DNA of 64,000 nucleotides from Enterobacter kobei (GCF_018323985.1 NZ_AP024590.1:1550001-1614000); one strand, 5' to 3'; shown: positions 16,937-25,820, numbered from the stretch's first letter. Program-made: numbers and translations. Notes: generated by a model not told the origin, from the letters alone.

Positions 16937-18163
16937 ATGTATTCATTCATCGCCCGGCAACCGGTATTTGACAAGAGCATGTCGACGGTCGCCTATGAGT
17001 TGCTCTTCCGCGACGGCATGACCAATCGTTTTCCGGATGTCTCGCCGGAATACGCCACCACGCAGATCATCTCCGATCTCTTTATGTCGATTTCATTGCC
17101 GCGTCTGGTCGGTGACCACAGCTGTTTTATCAATTTTCCGGCAGAGATGATCGTGCAGGGCTACGCGGATACGTTGCCTCACGACAAAGTGGTGATCGAG
17201 ATCCTCGAATCGGCTGAACCCAGTGATGAACTCTTTGATGCAGTTCGTCGGCTGTTTGGCTGGGGCTTTAAAATCGCTCTTGATGATTTCACCCTGGAGA
17301 AGGGCTGGGAACGTTTTCTGCCGTACATCAGCATTGTGAAGTTTGACGTCCGCGCCTACTCGTTTGAGGAAATAACCCAGTACATTAATCAGCATAAGAA
17401 TCGCCTGAGTAAAGTGAAATTACTGGCGGAAAAAGTGGAAACTGCCGAGGAATTCGAACGCTTTAAAGCCTTTGGTTTCGACTTATATCAGGGTTATTTT
17501 TACAGCAAACCGGAAATTATAAAAAATAAGCGCTTGTCCCCGGGTAAGGTATTACAACTACAGCTTATTCAGGAAGTGAACACAACGAATCCTGATATGT
17601 TTAAGGTAGAGAATTATCTTAAACGCGATCTGACCCTCTCTTATACCATGATGCGTTATACCAAAAACGTGCTGTTTAAGAATCGCGGCATCGCACTGGG
17701 TAAAAACGCCACCATCAGGGATACGCTGCTCTATTTAGGCATTAACGAAGTGCGGCGCTTCGTCTCGATTTCCTGTCTGACCAATATGGCGGATGTGAAA
17801 ACCGATGAGATCTACCATATGAGCCTGGTACGCGGCAGGTTCTGTGAGCTGATGTCCAAAAAGACCGGCAACGCCGCCCTCGCCAGCGACGCCTTCTTCT
17901 GCGGGCTGTTTTCGCTGCTCGACACCATTCTGGGTATTTCGATGGAAGATCTGTTTTTACAGATCCTCCTGCCTGAAAACGTGATGGAAGCACTGACGAA
18001 GCACGAAGGGGTGATATGGCATTATCTGAACCTCGCCCGCTTCTACGAGGAGCAGGACTGGGAAAATGCCGCAGCGCTGCTCGATACCTTTAAGCTGGAT
18101 CAGGCGAACGTCATTGGTGCGATGAAAGAGTCCATCGAATGGGCGGACAGGATCGCTGATTAG
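16937..18163 (+). CDS. EAL-HDOD domain protein (YuxH/CdgJ-like)
   Basis: 408 residues. Residues 1-200 form an EAL-type c-di-GMP phosphodiesterase fold (YELLFRD for the E-x-L motif, CFINFPAEM, EILES, ALDDF, VKFD, AEKVET, YQGYFYSKP). Residues about 200-390 form an HDOD domain (LTLSYTMMRYTKNVLF, RRFVSISCLTN). The metal and catalytic acidic residues are mostly present, but loop 6, normally DFGTGYSS, is DDFTLEKGW. This makes it likely to be a c-di-GMP or protein-binding module rather than an active enzyme. The ATG at 16937 follows GGAGGCAACCTC. Its 3' end overlaps sanA by 4 bp in convergent orientation. K-12 has no equivalent here. Confidence 0.85.
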   Translation: MYSFIARQPVFDKSMSTVAYELLFRDGMTNRFPDVSPEYATTQIISDLFMSISLPRLVGDHSCFINFPAEMIVQGYADTLPHDKVVIEILESAEPSDELFDAVRRLFGWGFKIALDDFTLEKGWERFLPYISIVKFDVRAYSFEEITQYINQHKNRLSKVKLLAEKVETAEEFERFKAFGFDLYQGYFYSKPEIIKNKRLSPGKVLQLQLIQEVNTTNPDMFKVENYLKRDLTLSYTMMRYTKNVLFKNRGIALGKNATIRDTLLYLGINEVRRFVSISCLTNMADVKTDEIYHMSLVRGRFCELMSKKTGNAALASDAFFCGLFSLLDTILGISMEDLFLQILLPENVMEALTKHEGVIWHYLNLARFYEEQDWENAAALLDTFKLDQANVIGAMKESIEWADRIAD

Positions 18164-18882
18164 CGTCCTTTGGGTTTGCTCAGCTGCTCACTAAGCTGTT
18201 CCGGCGTCACCGCCGGATAACCCTGCGCGTCATCAGAGGTTTCGCTGATATTCGGGATAGGCACCAGCGGGCCGAGGAAACGCGGCTCGCGTTTGAACAC
18301 GTACAGATCTGCCAGCGCGCCCAGTCGCGCGCCGAATTCACGCACCCGCACGGTCAGCATATCTTTTGGTGACGGCACCGCATAACACTGCGCCTGGATC
18401 CCCATGTGCAGCGCGATAAACAACGCCCGTTCGCAGTGAAAACGCTGGGTAATGATGATGAAGTCATTGGTATCGAAGACTTTGCGCGTGCGCACAATAG
18501 AATCCAGGGTACGGAACCCGGCATAATCCAGCACGATATCCTGCGGATCAACGCCGCCACCCATCAAATCCTTACGCATCGTCACCGGCTCGTTATAGCT
18601 CTGCTGGGCATTATCGCCGCTCAGCAACAGGTAATTCACCTTGCCGCTGTTATAGGCGTTGAGCGCGCCCTGAATGCGGTAGCGGTAATACTGATTGATG
18701 ACACCGGTGCGGTAATATTTGGCGGTGCCGAGCACCACGCCCACCTGGCGGTAGGGCAAATCCTGCAGATCGTCGTAGATATAAGGGGCGGTTTTCCAGC
18801 TTATCCAGCGGTCCAGTCCAAGCGCAGTAAACACCAGCAAGCCGATAAGGACTAACAGGCTGTAAAACAAACGCTTCAACAT
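18160..18882 (-). CDS. sanA: SanA, envelope protein of the DUF218 family
   Basis: 240 residues: an N-terminal membrane anchor (LFYSLLVLIGLLVFTALGL) followed by a DUF218 domain with VGVVLGTAKYY and LLLSGDNAQQSYNEP. It matches K-12 SanA (239 aa), which suppresses vancomycin sensitivity and supports envelope integrity at high temperature. The C-terminal tail after QGYPAVTPEQL diverges slightly. It is convergent with the EAL-HDOD gene, whereas K-12 has yeiS on this side. cdd follows upstream in the same orientation. Confidence 0.95.
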   Translation of the reverse strand: MLKRLFYSLLVLIGLLVFTALGLDRWISWKTAPYIYDDLQDLPYRQVGVVLGTAKYYRTGVINQYYRYRIQGALNAYNSGKVNYLLLSGDNAQQSYNEPVTMRKDLMGGGVDPQDIVLDYAGFRTLDSIVRTRKVFDTNDFIIITQRFHCERALFIALHMGIQAQCYAVPSPKDMLTVRVREFGARLGALADLYVFKREPRFLGPLVPIPNISETSDDAQGYPAVTPEQLSEQLSKPKGR

Positions 18883-18974
18883 GCAGATAGCTCAATAATG
18901 GAAGAAATTTCACTCAGGCTACTTTACGCGTCGGTTTTGCGCAAGAAACGGTGATTCGATTGCGGGGATTTTCA

Positions 18975-19002
18975 TCACTGCGGACGCGAACGCCCGCAGT
19001 GA
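18975..19002. terminator. Hairpin after cdd
   Basis: TCACTGCGG and CCGCAGTGA form a 9-bp stem with a 10-nt loop, 7 nt past the cdd stop. There is no clear T run on the minus strand, so it may stabilise the 3' end rather than terminate. Confidence 0.45.
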
Positions 19003-19008
19003 AGGGGA

Positions 19009-19893
19009 TCAGGCAAGGAGTACGCGCTCGATATTCTGGCAGCCAAGGGCTTTCAGCGTGGCGGCGGTAGCGTCCCACTGGGTGAGCGTTGCTTCGGCTT
19101 TTTCCGCCAGCACTGCACGCTGAATGTCCGGGTAATCGTAACCATTCAGGCTGAGCAGGTTCAGCGCACCCTGAAGCGGTGGCAGGGACGGGTTAAATGC
19201 GGCGTTCTCGGCGTAACGTCCGGCAAACAGCGTGCCGTCGCGGCACTCCAGTGCCAGTCCGGCCGGGGCCTGGCTGTACGGCGCATGGCTTTTGTTCGCC
19301 GCGGCGATCGCCGCCTGCGCCAGCGCATCGCCGGTAACAGCAAAGCCGTGATCTTCCTCGTCCATCAGCAGCGTTTTAATGTCCAGATCCTTCGGTCCGA
19401 ACGCATCCGGCAGGTAATCAGCCAGCGTATGCGGATCGCGTCCCGGCAGGTTAATACGCAGCGACAGGCCGCTGTTCAGTTCGTTCATAAACTGACGGCA
19501 ATGGCCGCAAGGCGTGTAATTGACGGTGACGGAGGCGAGGGATTTTTCCCCGCGCAGCCACGCATGGCTGATAGCGCTCTGCTCGGCATGCACCGTTTGC
19601 TGCATGGTCGCGCCGATAAATTCCATATTGCCGCCAAAATACCAGGTGCCGCTGACGCCGCGCGCAATGGCACCAACGTTAAAGTGCGACACCGGCGTAC
19701 GTGCACAGGCCGCGGCAAGGGGTAACAGCGCGAACGCCAGTGCGTCTTCGTCCAGTCGCGTTGCATTTTTAAGCATGGCGACCTGTTCCGCGGTCAGCAG
19801 GGCAGGGAAGTGCTCATCCGCCAGAAGGGGGGCCAGGGCGGATTGCAGATCCGCCGCGAGACTTGCGAAAGCAGCGTGAAAACGTGAATGCAT
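19009..19893 (-). CDS. cdd: Cytidine deaminase
   Basis: 294 residues, the same as K-12 Cdd, the large dimeric form with an active N-terminal and a vestigial C-terminal deaminase fold. It deaminates cytidine and deoxycytidine to uridine forms in pyrimidine salvage. Active-site residues appear in VHAEQSAISHA (catalytic Glu, zinc His) and PCGHCRQFM (two zinc Cys). A CRP site lies 60 nt upstream, fitting the CRP/CytR control known for cdd. Confidence 0.97.
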   Translation of the reverse strand: MHSRFHAAFASLAADLQSALAPLLADEHFPALLTAEQVAMLKNATRLDEDALAFALLPLAAACARTPVSHFNVGAIARGVSGTWYFGGNMEFIGATMQQTVHAEQSAISHAWLRGEKSLASVTVNYTPCGHCRQFMNELNSGLSLRINLPGRDPHTLADYLPDAFGPKDLDIKTLLMDEEDHGFAVTGDALAQAAIAAANKSHAPYSQAPAGLALECRDGTLFAGRYAENAAFNPSLPPLQGALNLLSLNGYDYPDIQRAVLAEKAEATLTQWDATAATLKALGCQNIERVLLA

Positions 19894-19952
19894 GGCATTG
19901 CCTCATAACAGTGTAATGGGTGCGTAGTTTACGGGCCGCTAAGGCCTTTATA

Positions 19953-19968
19953 TGTGACGTAACTCACA
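19953..19968. promoter_or_regulatory. CRP site of cdd
   Basis: TGTGACGTAACTCACA is a near-consensus CRP site 60 nt upstream of the cdd start. A weaker related palindrome (TGCGCGACGCATCGCA, 20003-20018) lies about 50 bp further upstream. The pair resembles the two CRP sites that flank CytR at the E. coli cdd promoter. Confidence 0.8.
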
Positions 19969-20022
19969 CTGTATATGCAACTTATGAAATTCAAATGAAA
20001 AATGCGCGACGCATCGCAAATT

Positions 20023-20718
20023 TTAGCCCAGTACCACGAGGATCAGCGGGAAGATAAAAGGGGCTAACAGCGACGTAATAATGCCGCAGATCACCAGCGC
20101 CAGCGAACTGAACGCCCCTTCCTGATAATCCAGCTCCGCACAGCGGGCAGTGCCCAGGGCGTGCGACGCCGTACCCATCGCCAGACCGCGCGACGCTTTG
20201 GTGCGAATACGCATCACATTGAGAAGGGTATGGCCGAATACCGCGCCCAGGATGCCGACAAAAATCACGCACATGGCGCTGATGGCAGGAATACCGCCAA
20301 GGCTGCCGCCCACCGCCATCGCAATCGGCGTAGTCACCGATTTTGGCAGAATAGAGGCGGCGATTTCCGGCGTCGCCCCCATTAGCAGCGCAATAGAGGT
20401 GCCGGTCACCATCGCCACCACGCTGCCGACAAAGCAGATGGTAATAATGGATTTCCAGCGGGCGCGGATCTGATGCAGCTGCTCATAAAGTGGATAGGCC
20501 AGCGCGACGACCGCCGGTTGCAGCAGATCGTTAAGGATTTTACTGCCCTGAAAATAGCGTTCGTAAGGAATGCCGGTCAGCAGCAGGAAGGGAATGATCA
20601 CCACCATCGAAACCAGCAGTGGGTTGAGCAGCGCGATACGCACGCGGGTCGCCAGTTGACGCGCGGCGAAAAATACCGCCAGTGTCAGCGGCAATGACCA
20701 CCAGATCGACGCCATCAT
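20023..20718 (-). CDS. yohK: YohK, LrgB/CidB-family membrane protein
   Basis: 231 residues with about six or seven hydrophobic helices and the LrgB signature region SILPKSVTTPIAMAVGGSLG. It matches K-12 YohK. It overlaps yohJ by 4 nt, so the two are translationally coupled. LrgA/LrgB-type pairs were first described as murein hydrolase regulators. E. coli YohJK has been reported to take part in 3-hydroxypropionate tolerance, and plant and Bacillus relatives move glycolate or pyruvate. A small-acid transporter is therefore a reasonable inference. Confidence 0.93.
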   Translation of the reverse strand: MMASIWWSLPLTLAVFFAARQLATRVRIALLNPLLVSMVVIIPFLLLTGIPYERYFQGSKILNDLLQPAVVALAYPLYEQLHQIRARWKSIITICFVGSVVAMVTGTSIALLMGATPEIAASILPKSVTTPIAMAVGGSLGGIPAISAMCVIFVGILGAVFGHTLLNVMRIRTKASRGLAMGTASHALGTARCAELDYQEGAFSSLALVICGIITSLLAPFIFPLILVVLG

Positions 20719-21113
20719 TGCTTCTGCTCCTTCTCACCGACGATTTTGCGTTCACCGTGCACAATGTGCGAACTCCAGCTGACCACCAGGAACACCACCA
20801 GCGTACTGACGGCGCAGGAGACCATCACCGGGCCAAACTGGGCGATCAGCACGTCATAATATTGCATCACGCCGACGCCAATCGGCACGAACAGCAACGC
20901 CATATAACGGATCAGCACATAGCAGCCGGGGTTCACCCATTTTGCCGGCAGAATTTGCAACGCCAGCAGCAGGAACATAATCAGCATGCCAATAATACTG
21001 CCGGGAATGGTGATCGGCAGCAGCGAGGCGATAAAGATACCGGCATACAGACAGGCATAAATCAGGACAAACGCACGCAGATATTGCCAGACAACAGTGA
21101 GTGATTTATTCAT
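20715..21113 (-). CDS. yohJ: YohJ, LrgA/CidA-family membrane protein
   Basis: 132 residues, as in K-12, with four hydrophobic helices and the LrgA signature TIPGSIIGMLIMFLLL followed by VNPGCYVLIRYMALLFVPIG. The ATG at 21113 follows AAGGGTAGTCACC. Upstream in-frame codons to 21149 are probably leader. It forms an operon with yohK. A CRP-like site lies 50 nt upstream of the start. Confidence 0.93.
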   Translation of the reverse strand: MNKSLTVVWQYLRAFVLIYACLYAGIFIASLLPITIPGSIIGMLIMFLLLALQILPAKWVNPGCYVLIRYMALLFVPIGVGVMQYYDVLIAQFGPVMVSCAVSTLVVFLVVSWSSHIVHGERKIVGEKEQKQ

Positions 21114-21162
21114 GGTGACTACCCTTGACGAGATGCATTCATCATACAATTAAATTCTGAAA

Positions 21163-21178
21163 TGTGCTACCGATCACA
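21163..21178. promoter_or_regulatory. CRP-like site in the yohJ-dusC intergenic region
   Basis: TGTGCTACCGATCACA matches the CRP consensus in most positions (one change in the left arm). It lies 50 nt upstream of yohJ and is the best regulatory candidate for yohJK. Confidence 0.45.
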
Positions 21179-21330
21179 ACATGCAGCCGAGCATAACAAA
21201 CAATCCCGTGATTAACGTTATGCATTCACACAAGATTAGGCGTAAAACCGCCGTTCATCCGGCGGCTTGACCCTTTCATCACCGGCCCGGAGACGCTACC
21301 ATACGCGCCTCTTAATCATTGGGTATTGTT

Positions 21331-22269
21331 ATGCGTGTATTACTGGCTCCGATGGAAGGCGTGCTCGATTCGCTGGTGCGCGAGTTGCTGACCGGGGTAA
21401 ACGACTACGATCATTGCATCACCGAATTTTTGCGCGTGGTCGATCAGCTGTTGCCGGTAAAATCCTTCTATAAAATCTGCCCGGAATTACAGCATCAAAG
21501 CCGCACGCCCAGCGGCACGCCGGTGCGCGTGCAGCTACTGGGACAATACCCGCAATGGCTGGCAGAGAACGCCGCCCGCGCCGTCGAGCTTGGCTCCTGG
21601 GGCGTTGATCTCAACTGTGGCTGCCCGTCCCGGCTGGTGAACGGCAGCGGCGGTGGGGCCACCTTACTGAAAGATCCCGATCTGATTTACCGCGGCGCAA
21701 AAGCGATGCGTGAAGCGGTGCCCGCGCATCTGCCGGTCACGGTAAAAATCCGCCTCGGCTGGGATTCCGGCGATAAACAGTTCGAAATCGCCGATGCCGT
21801 CCAGCAGGCCGGGGCCAGCGAGCTGGTGGTGCATGGCCGTACCAAAGAAGACGGCTACAAAGCTGAGCGCATCAACTGGGCGGCGATTGGCGAGATCCGC
21901 AAACGGCTGCGTATTCCGGTGGTGGCGAACGGTGAGATCTGGGACTGGCAAAGCGCACAGGATTGCATGGCGGTCACCGGCTGCGATGCGGTGATGATTG
22001 GCCGGGGCGCACTCAACGTACCGAACTTAAGCCGCGTGGTGAAATACAACGCACCACGTATGCCGTGGCCGGAAGTGGTGCAACTGTTGCAGCGCTACAG
22101 CCAGCTTGAAAAGCAGGGCGATACCGGGATGTATCACGTGGCGCGTATCAAACAGTGGCTAGGGTATTTACGCAAAGAATATGTCGAAGCCACCGCGCTG
22201 TTTGAACAGGTGCGTACCCTGAAGCACTCGTCCGCCATTGCGGCGGCGATTGATTCGGTAGCCTTATAA
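21331..22269 (+). CDS. dusC: tRNA-dihydrouridine(16) synthase DusC
   Basis: 312-residue FMN TIM-barrel enzyme that reduces U16 of tRNA to dihydrouridine using NADPH. The active-site cysteine is in VDLNCGCPSRLVNGSGGGA; flavin-binding segments include APMEGV at the N-terminus and IGRGALNVPNL. The ATG at 21331 matches K-12; four in-frame upstream codons begin with TTG and are unlikely to be used. The C-terminus is three residues shorter than K-12 and diverges there. It ends at a bidirectional terminator shared with yohP. Confidence 0.96.
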   Translation: MRVLLAPMEGVLDSLVRELLTGVNDYDHCITEFLRVVDQLLPVKSFYKICPELQHQSRTPSGTPVRVQLLGQYPQWLAENAARAVELGSWGVDLNCGCPSRLVNGSGGGATLLKDPDLIYRGAKAMREAVPAHLPVTVKIRLGWDSGDKQFEIADAVQQAGASELVVHGRTKEDGYKAERINWAAIGEIRKRLRIPVVANGEIWDWQSAQDCMAVTGCDAVMIGRGALNVPNLSRVVKYNAPRMPWPEVVQLLQRYSQLEKQGDTGMYHVARIKQWLGYLRKEYVEATALFEQVRTLKHSSAIAAAIDSVAL

Positions 22270-22273
22270 ATGA

Positions 22274-22299
22274 ATTGCCCCCATAACGGGGGCAATTTT
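22274..22299. terminator. Bidirectional terminator, dusC / yohP
   Basis: ATTGCCCCC-ATAAC-GGGGGCAAT followed by TTTT on the plus strand and preceded by a T/A-rich stretch on the minus strand. It lies between the convergent stops of dusC and yohP. Confidence 0.88.
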
Positions 22300-22382
22300 C
22301 AGAAAATCATTTTAAACACGCCAGTCACCACCAACAGCCCAATCAGAAAAATAATCAAAACCGCCCATAGTAAAATTTTCAT
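22299..22382 (-). CDS. yohP: YohP, 27-residue inner-membrane protein
   Basis: ATG at 22382 after GGAAAGGACG; TGA at 22299. The product has a Lys-bearing N-terminus, one hydrophobic helix (LLWAVLIIFLIGLLVVTG) and a short VFKMIF tail. It is nearly identical to K-12 YohP, a single-pass small protein that has served as a model for post-translational, SRP-dependent insertion of small membrane proteins. Its physiological role is unknown. Confidence 0.93.
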   Translation of the reverse strand: MKILLWAVLIIFLIGLLVVTGVFKMIF

Positions 22383-22552
22383 CGTCCTTTCCTTTTAAGA
22401 GTCATATGCCTGCACGCATTAGTGTAGGCAAACATTTCCGGCTTTGCCTGGCCAACGGGCAAGATCGTTTGTGCATCAGGCTTTTACCCTCCACGAACCT
22501 CCTATACTTACCTCTTTGCCGTGACTGGCACATTTCCCCGGAGGAGTTCCCC

Positions 22553-23323
22553 ATGGTTTCGACGAACAAAGTCGCCATCGTTACGGCGTCAGATTCAGGA
22601 ATTGGCAAACAATGCGCGCTGGTGCTGGCTAAACAGGGCTTCGATATTGGTATTACCTGGCATTCCGATGAGGAAGGGGCAAAAGCTACGGCGAGGGAAG
22701 TGGAAGCGCTGGGGCGACGCGCAGAGCATGTGCACCTTGATCTCGGACATCTGCCGGAAGGCGCTGAGGCAATCACCACGCTGATTGAACGTTTTGGTCG
22801 TATCGATGTGCTGGTGAACAACGCCGGGGCAATGAGCAAAGCGCCGTTTCTTGAGGTGGAGTTTAAGGACTGGCGCGCGGTGTTTACCGTCGATGTCGAC
22901 GGCGCATTTCTGTGCTCGCAAATCGCCGCACGTAAAATGGCAGAGCAGGGTGAGGGCGGACGCATTGTGAACATCACCTCGGTGCACGAGCACACACCGC
23001 TGCCGGACGCCAGCGCCTATACTGCCGCCAAACACGCGCTGGGCGGGCTAACCAAATCTATGGCGCTGGAGCTGGTGGATCACCGTATTCTGGTCAATGC
23101 CGTGGCGCCTGGTGCCATCGCCACGCCGATGAACGATATGGACGATGACGACGCCAAAGACGGGTCGTTGCCGATTGTGCCGCTTACCCGTCCGGGTAAA
23201 ACACAAGAGATCGCAAGCCTGGTGGGCTGGCTGTGCTCGGAAGATGCGAGCTATACCACGGGGCAGTCGTTTATCGTCGACGGCGGCTTTATGCTGGCGA
23301 ACCCGCAGTTTAAAGCGAAATAA
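22553..23323 (+). CDS. yohF: YohF, short-chain dehydrogenase/reductase
   Basis: 256-residue classical SDR with a Rossmann nucleotide motif at the N-terminus (ASDSGIGKQCA), the NNAG motif, a catalytic Ser in NITSVHEH and Tyr-x-x-x-Lys in AYTAAKHALGG. Matches K-12 YohF (253 aa, annotated as acetoin reductase-like on weak grounds). The ATG at 22553 has a strong GGAGGAG. A longer open frame from 22406 lacks support. The substrate cannot be read from the sequence. Confidence 0.92.
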   Translation: MVSTNKVAIVTASDSGIGKQCALVLAKQGFDIGITWHSDEEGAKATAREVEALGRRAEHVHLDLGHLPEGAEAITTLIERFGRIDVLVNNAGAMSKAPFLEVEFKDWRAVFTVDVDGAFLCSQIAARKMAEQGEGGRIVNITSVHEHTPLPDASAYTAAKHALGGLTKSMALELVDHRILVNAVAPGAIATPMNDMDDDDAKDGSLPIVPLTRPGKTQEIASLVGWLCSEDASYTTGQSFIVDGGFMLANPQFKAK

Positions 23324-23327
23324 CGCG

Positions 23328-23355
23328 ACTAAGCCGGGCCATGGCCCGGCTTAGT
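23328..23355. terminator. Bidirectional terminator, yohF / yohD
   Basis: A 13-bp perfect stem, ACTAAGCCGGGCC and GGCCCGGCTTAGT, with only a 2-nt loop between them (23341-23342). It lies 4 nt after yohF and includes the yohD stop codon. Confidence 0.8.
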
Positions 23356-23923
23356 CATCCTCGTCCTTATCGCGCCGGTGCGTGAACCAGTAACGCAGCG
23401 CCAGCGCAATCCCCAGCGCCAGTACGATCCACACCCCATGCTTAAGATGCTGATCCAGATGGTGCAGCCACGGACCTATCACCTCGCCGCCAACATAGCC
23501 CAGCGTGGTGAAAATTAGCGCCCAGACAATGGCCCCGAGAATATTGAGCGGCAGAAAGACTTTCGGCGGCAGATGGCTGGCACCAATCAGCAGCGGGCCG
23601 ATGATGCGAAAGCCGTACATAAATCGCGAGCCAATCACAAACAGATAAGGCCGACGTTGGATCAGCTTCTGCGCGCGGCGGATTTTTTTCTGGTGGCGGG
23701 AAAAACGTCGCAAAATGCGCTCGCCATAGCGCCGCCCCAGCAGGTACAGCAGCTGGTCGCCAATCATACCGCCAAGCGCCACTGACACCACCACCAGCCA
23801 GAACCGAAGCAATCCCTGATGGGCTGCCACGCCACCGAGCAGGGTAATGGTTTCACCTTCCGCCACGCTGCCAATCACCAGCGCCGCATAGCCGTACTGG
23901 GTTATCAGACCGTTTATATCCAC
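23351..23923 (-). CDS. yohD: YohD, DedA-family inner-membrane protein
   Basis: 190 residues, starting at GTG (23923) in agreement with the K-12 N-terminus (MDLNTLI there, MDINGLI here). DedA/SNARE-associated domain with GGMIGDQLLYLLGRRYG and SRFMYGFRIIGPLLIGAS. DedA proteins are polyprenyl-phosphate or phospholipid translocases, and several are needed for proton motive force homeostasis. The role of YohD itself is unassigned. The hairpin of the yohF terminator overlaps its stop codon. Confidence 0.9.
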   Translation of the reverse strand: MDINGLITQYGYAALVIGSVAEGETITLLGGVAAHQGLLRFWLVVVSVALGGMIGDQLLYLLGRRYGERILRRFSRHQKKIRRAQKLIQRRPYLFVIGSRFMYGFRIIGPLLIGASHLPPKVFLPLNILGAIVWALIFTTLGYVGGEVIGPWLHHLDQHLKHGVWIVLALGIALALRYWFTHRRDKDEDD

Positions 23924-24099
23924 GACAAACTCAACTCGTTGTTTACATCCATTTTTTAAAGCATACACCTTCAAACGCGAACGGGATCGCAACAAGGGGC
24001 GTCTGGTTATTTATCAGACTTATCGGTTCGCTCAAAAAATAACCAATATCTGCATTATACTTATTAGGTCGAAGCTCGGGCTGACTGCAAGGGGGCGTT

Positions 24100-24687
24100 A
24101 TGAACCATGTCTGGGGACTCTTTTCCCATCCCGATCGTGAAATGCAGGTCATTAAACGCGAAAACGAAACCGTTTCGCACCACTACACGCACCACGTATT
24201 ACTGATGGCCGCCATCCCGGTGATCTGCGCGTTTATCGGTACCACGCAGATTGGCTGGGATTTCGGGGATGGCAATGTTATGCAGCTCTCGCTGTTCACC
24301 GGTGTGTATCTCGGCATTCTGTTTTATGCCCTGATGCTGGCGGGTGTGGCGATCATGGGCAGGGTGATTTACTGGATGGCGCGCGGCATACCGCAGCGTC
24401 CGTCGCTGGCGCGCTGTATGGTATTTGCCGGTTATGTCGCCACGCCGCTGTTTTTAAGTGGTATCGTCGCGCTGTACCCGCTGGTCTGGCTGTGCGCGCT
24501 GATCGGTACTGCGGCGCTGGTGTGGACCGGTTATCTGCTGTATGTCGGTATCCCCACCTTCCTCAATATCAATCGTGAAGAAAGCCTTAACTTTTCCGGT
24601 TCAACGCTCGCCATCGGCGTGCTGGTGCTGGAAGTGCTGCTGGCGCTCACCGTGATCCTCTGGGGCTACGGTTACCGGCTGTTCTGA
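24100..24687 (+). CDS. yohC: YohC, Yip1-domain inner-membrane protein
   Basis: 195 residues, the same as K-12 YohC, with about five hydrophobic helices and a conserved cytoplasmic N-terminus MNHVWGLFSHPDREMQVI. Yip1-family membrane protein of unknown function. The ATG at 24100 follows AAGGGGGCGTT. It is divergent from yohD with a 176-bp gap. Confidence 0.93.
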   Translation: MNHVWGLFSHPDREMQVIKRENETVSHHYTHHVLLMAAIPVICAFIGTTQIGWDFGDGNVMQLSLFTGVYLGILFYALMLAGVAIMGRVIYWMARGIPQRPSLARCMVFAGYVATPLFLSGIVALYPLVWLCALIGTAALVWTGYLLYVGIPTFLNINREESLNFSGSTLAIGVLVLEVLLALTVILWGYGYRLF

Positions 24688-24869
24688 GGCGATCCTGAGG
24701 TAATTGCATTGCTGGTGTGAATGCCAGCAATGCAACGTTGTGCAACGAATCTTCTCTGGCGACAACCCGAACGGGCGGCTATCATGCCTTTGCCAGCTAT
24801 TGTTATTTTTATTGCCGACAACAGCGGTGCGCGTTATTACGCGCGTGAATCATTATCAGAAGCCTCACC

Positions 24870-25820
24870 ATGCTGAAATTCCGTGTTTCCTTATTAAGCC
24901 TTGCGTTATTACTGAGCGTGCCTGTGGTTCCCCAGGCGCTGGCAAAAGCGTCCGCTGTCGCGACCGCAGCCCAGCCCGAAATTGCCTCCGGCAGTGCGAT
25001 GATTGTCGATCTGAACACCAATAAGGTGATTTATTCCAGCCATCCCGATCTGGTGCGACCGATTGCGTCCATTACCAAGCTGATGACGGCGATGGTGGTG
25101 CTGGATGCCAGCCTGCCGCTGGATGAAAAATTAAAAGTGGATATCAGCCATACGCCGGAGATGAAAGGCATCTATTCCCGCGTGCGGTTAAACAGTGAAA
25201 TCAGCCGCAAGAACATGCTGCTGCTGGCGCTGATGTCCTCGGAAAACCGCGCGGCGGCGAGCCTTGCGCACCATTATCCGGGGGGCTATGACGCCTTTAT
25301 TCGCGCGATGAACGCCAAAGCGAAGGCCTTAGGTATGCGCAACACGCGCTTTGTGGAGCCGACGGGGCTGTCGATCCACAACGTCTCTACAGCGCGGGAT
25401 CTGACGCGTCTGCTGGTGGCAACGAAACAGTATCCGCTACTCGGTCAGTTAAGCACCACGCGAGAAGAGATGGCGACTTTCAGCAACCCGCCGTACACGC
25501 TGCCGTTCCGCAACACTAATCATCTGGTGTACCGCGATAACTGGAATATTCAGCTGACCAAAACCGGCTTTACCAATGCCGCCGGTCACTGTCTGGTGAT
25601 GCGTACCGTGATTAACGGCAAATCGGTAGCGCTGGTGGTTATGGATGCGTTCGGCAAATACACCCACTTTGCGGATGCCAGCCGTCTGCGGACCTGGATC
25701 GAAACCGGTAAAGCTCAACCTGTTCCGGCAGCGGCGCTGGCCTACAAGCGCCAGAAAGCGGCGCAAATGGTGAGCAGCGGCAGCAGTGCCGCGGGCGAGC
25801 AAACCGCGCAGAACGATTAA
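24870..25820 (+). CDS. pbpG: D-alanyl-D-alanine endopeptidase PBP7
   Basis: 316 residues: signal peptide (about 1-25, LLLSVPVVPQALA), then an S11 peptidase domain with the three penicillin-binding motifs, SxxK in ASITKLM, SxN in SSEN and KTG in LTKTGFT. It cleaves D-Ala-meso-DAP crosslinks in peptidoglycan in the periplasm. Slightly longer at the C-terminus than K-12 PbpG (310 aa), with a Ser/Gly-rich tail. In K-12 dld lies next to it; here an acetyltransferase gene is inserted, ending directly at its stop codon in convergent orientation. Confidence 0.95.
   Translation: MLKFRVSLLSLALLLSVPVVPQALAKASAVATAAQPEIASGSAMIVDLNTNKVIYSSHPDLVRPIASITKLMTAMVVLDASLPLDEKLKVDISHTPEMKGIYSRVRLNSEISRKNMLLLALMSSENRAAASLAHHYPGGYDAFIRAMNAKAKALGMRNTRFVEPTGLSIHNVSTARDLTRLLVATKQYPLLGQLSTTREEMATFSNPPYTLPFRNTNHLVYRDNWNIQLTKTGFTNAAGHCLVMRTVINGKSVALVVMDAFGKYTHFADASRLRTWIETGKAQPVPAAALAYKRQKAAQMVSSGSSAAGEQTAQND

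Noticed and set aside
20023..21113. yohKJ as a phage holin/antiholin pair
   Set aside because: LrgA/LrgB-type genes are often labelled this way, but there is no lysin or phage gene here and K-12 has the same pair in the same place.
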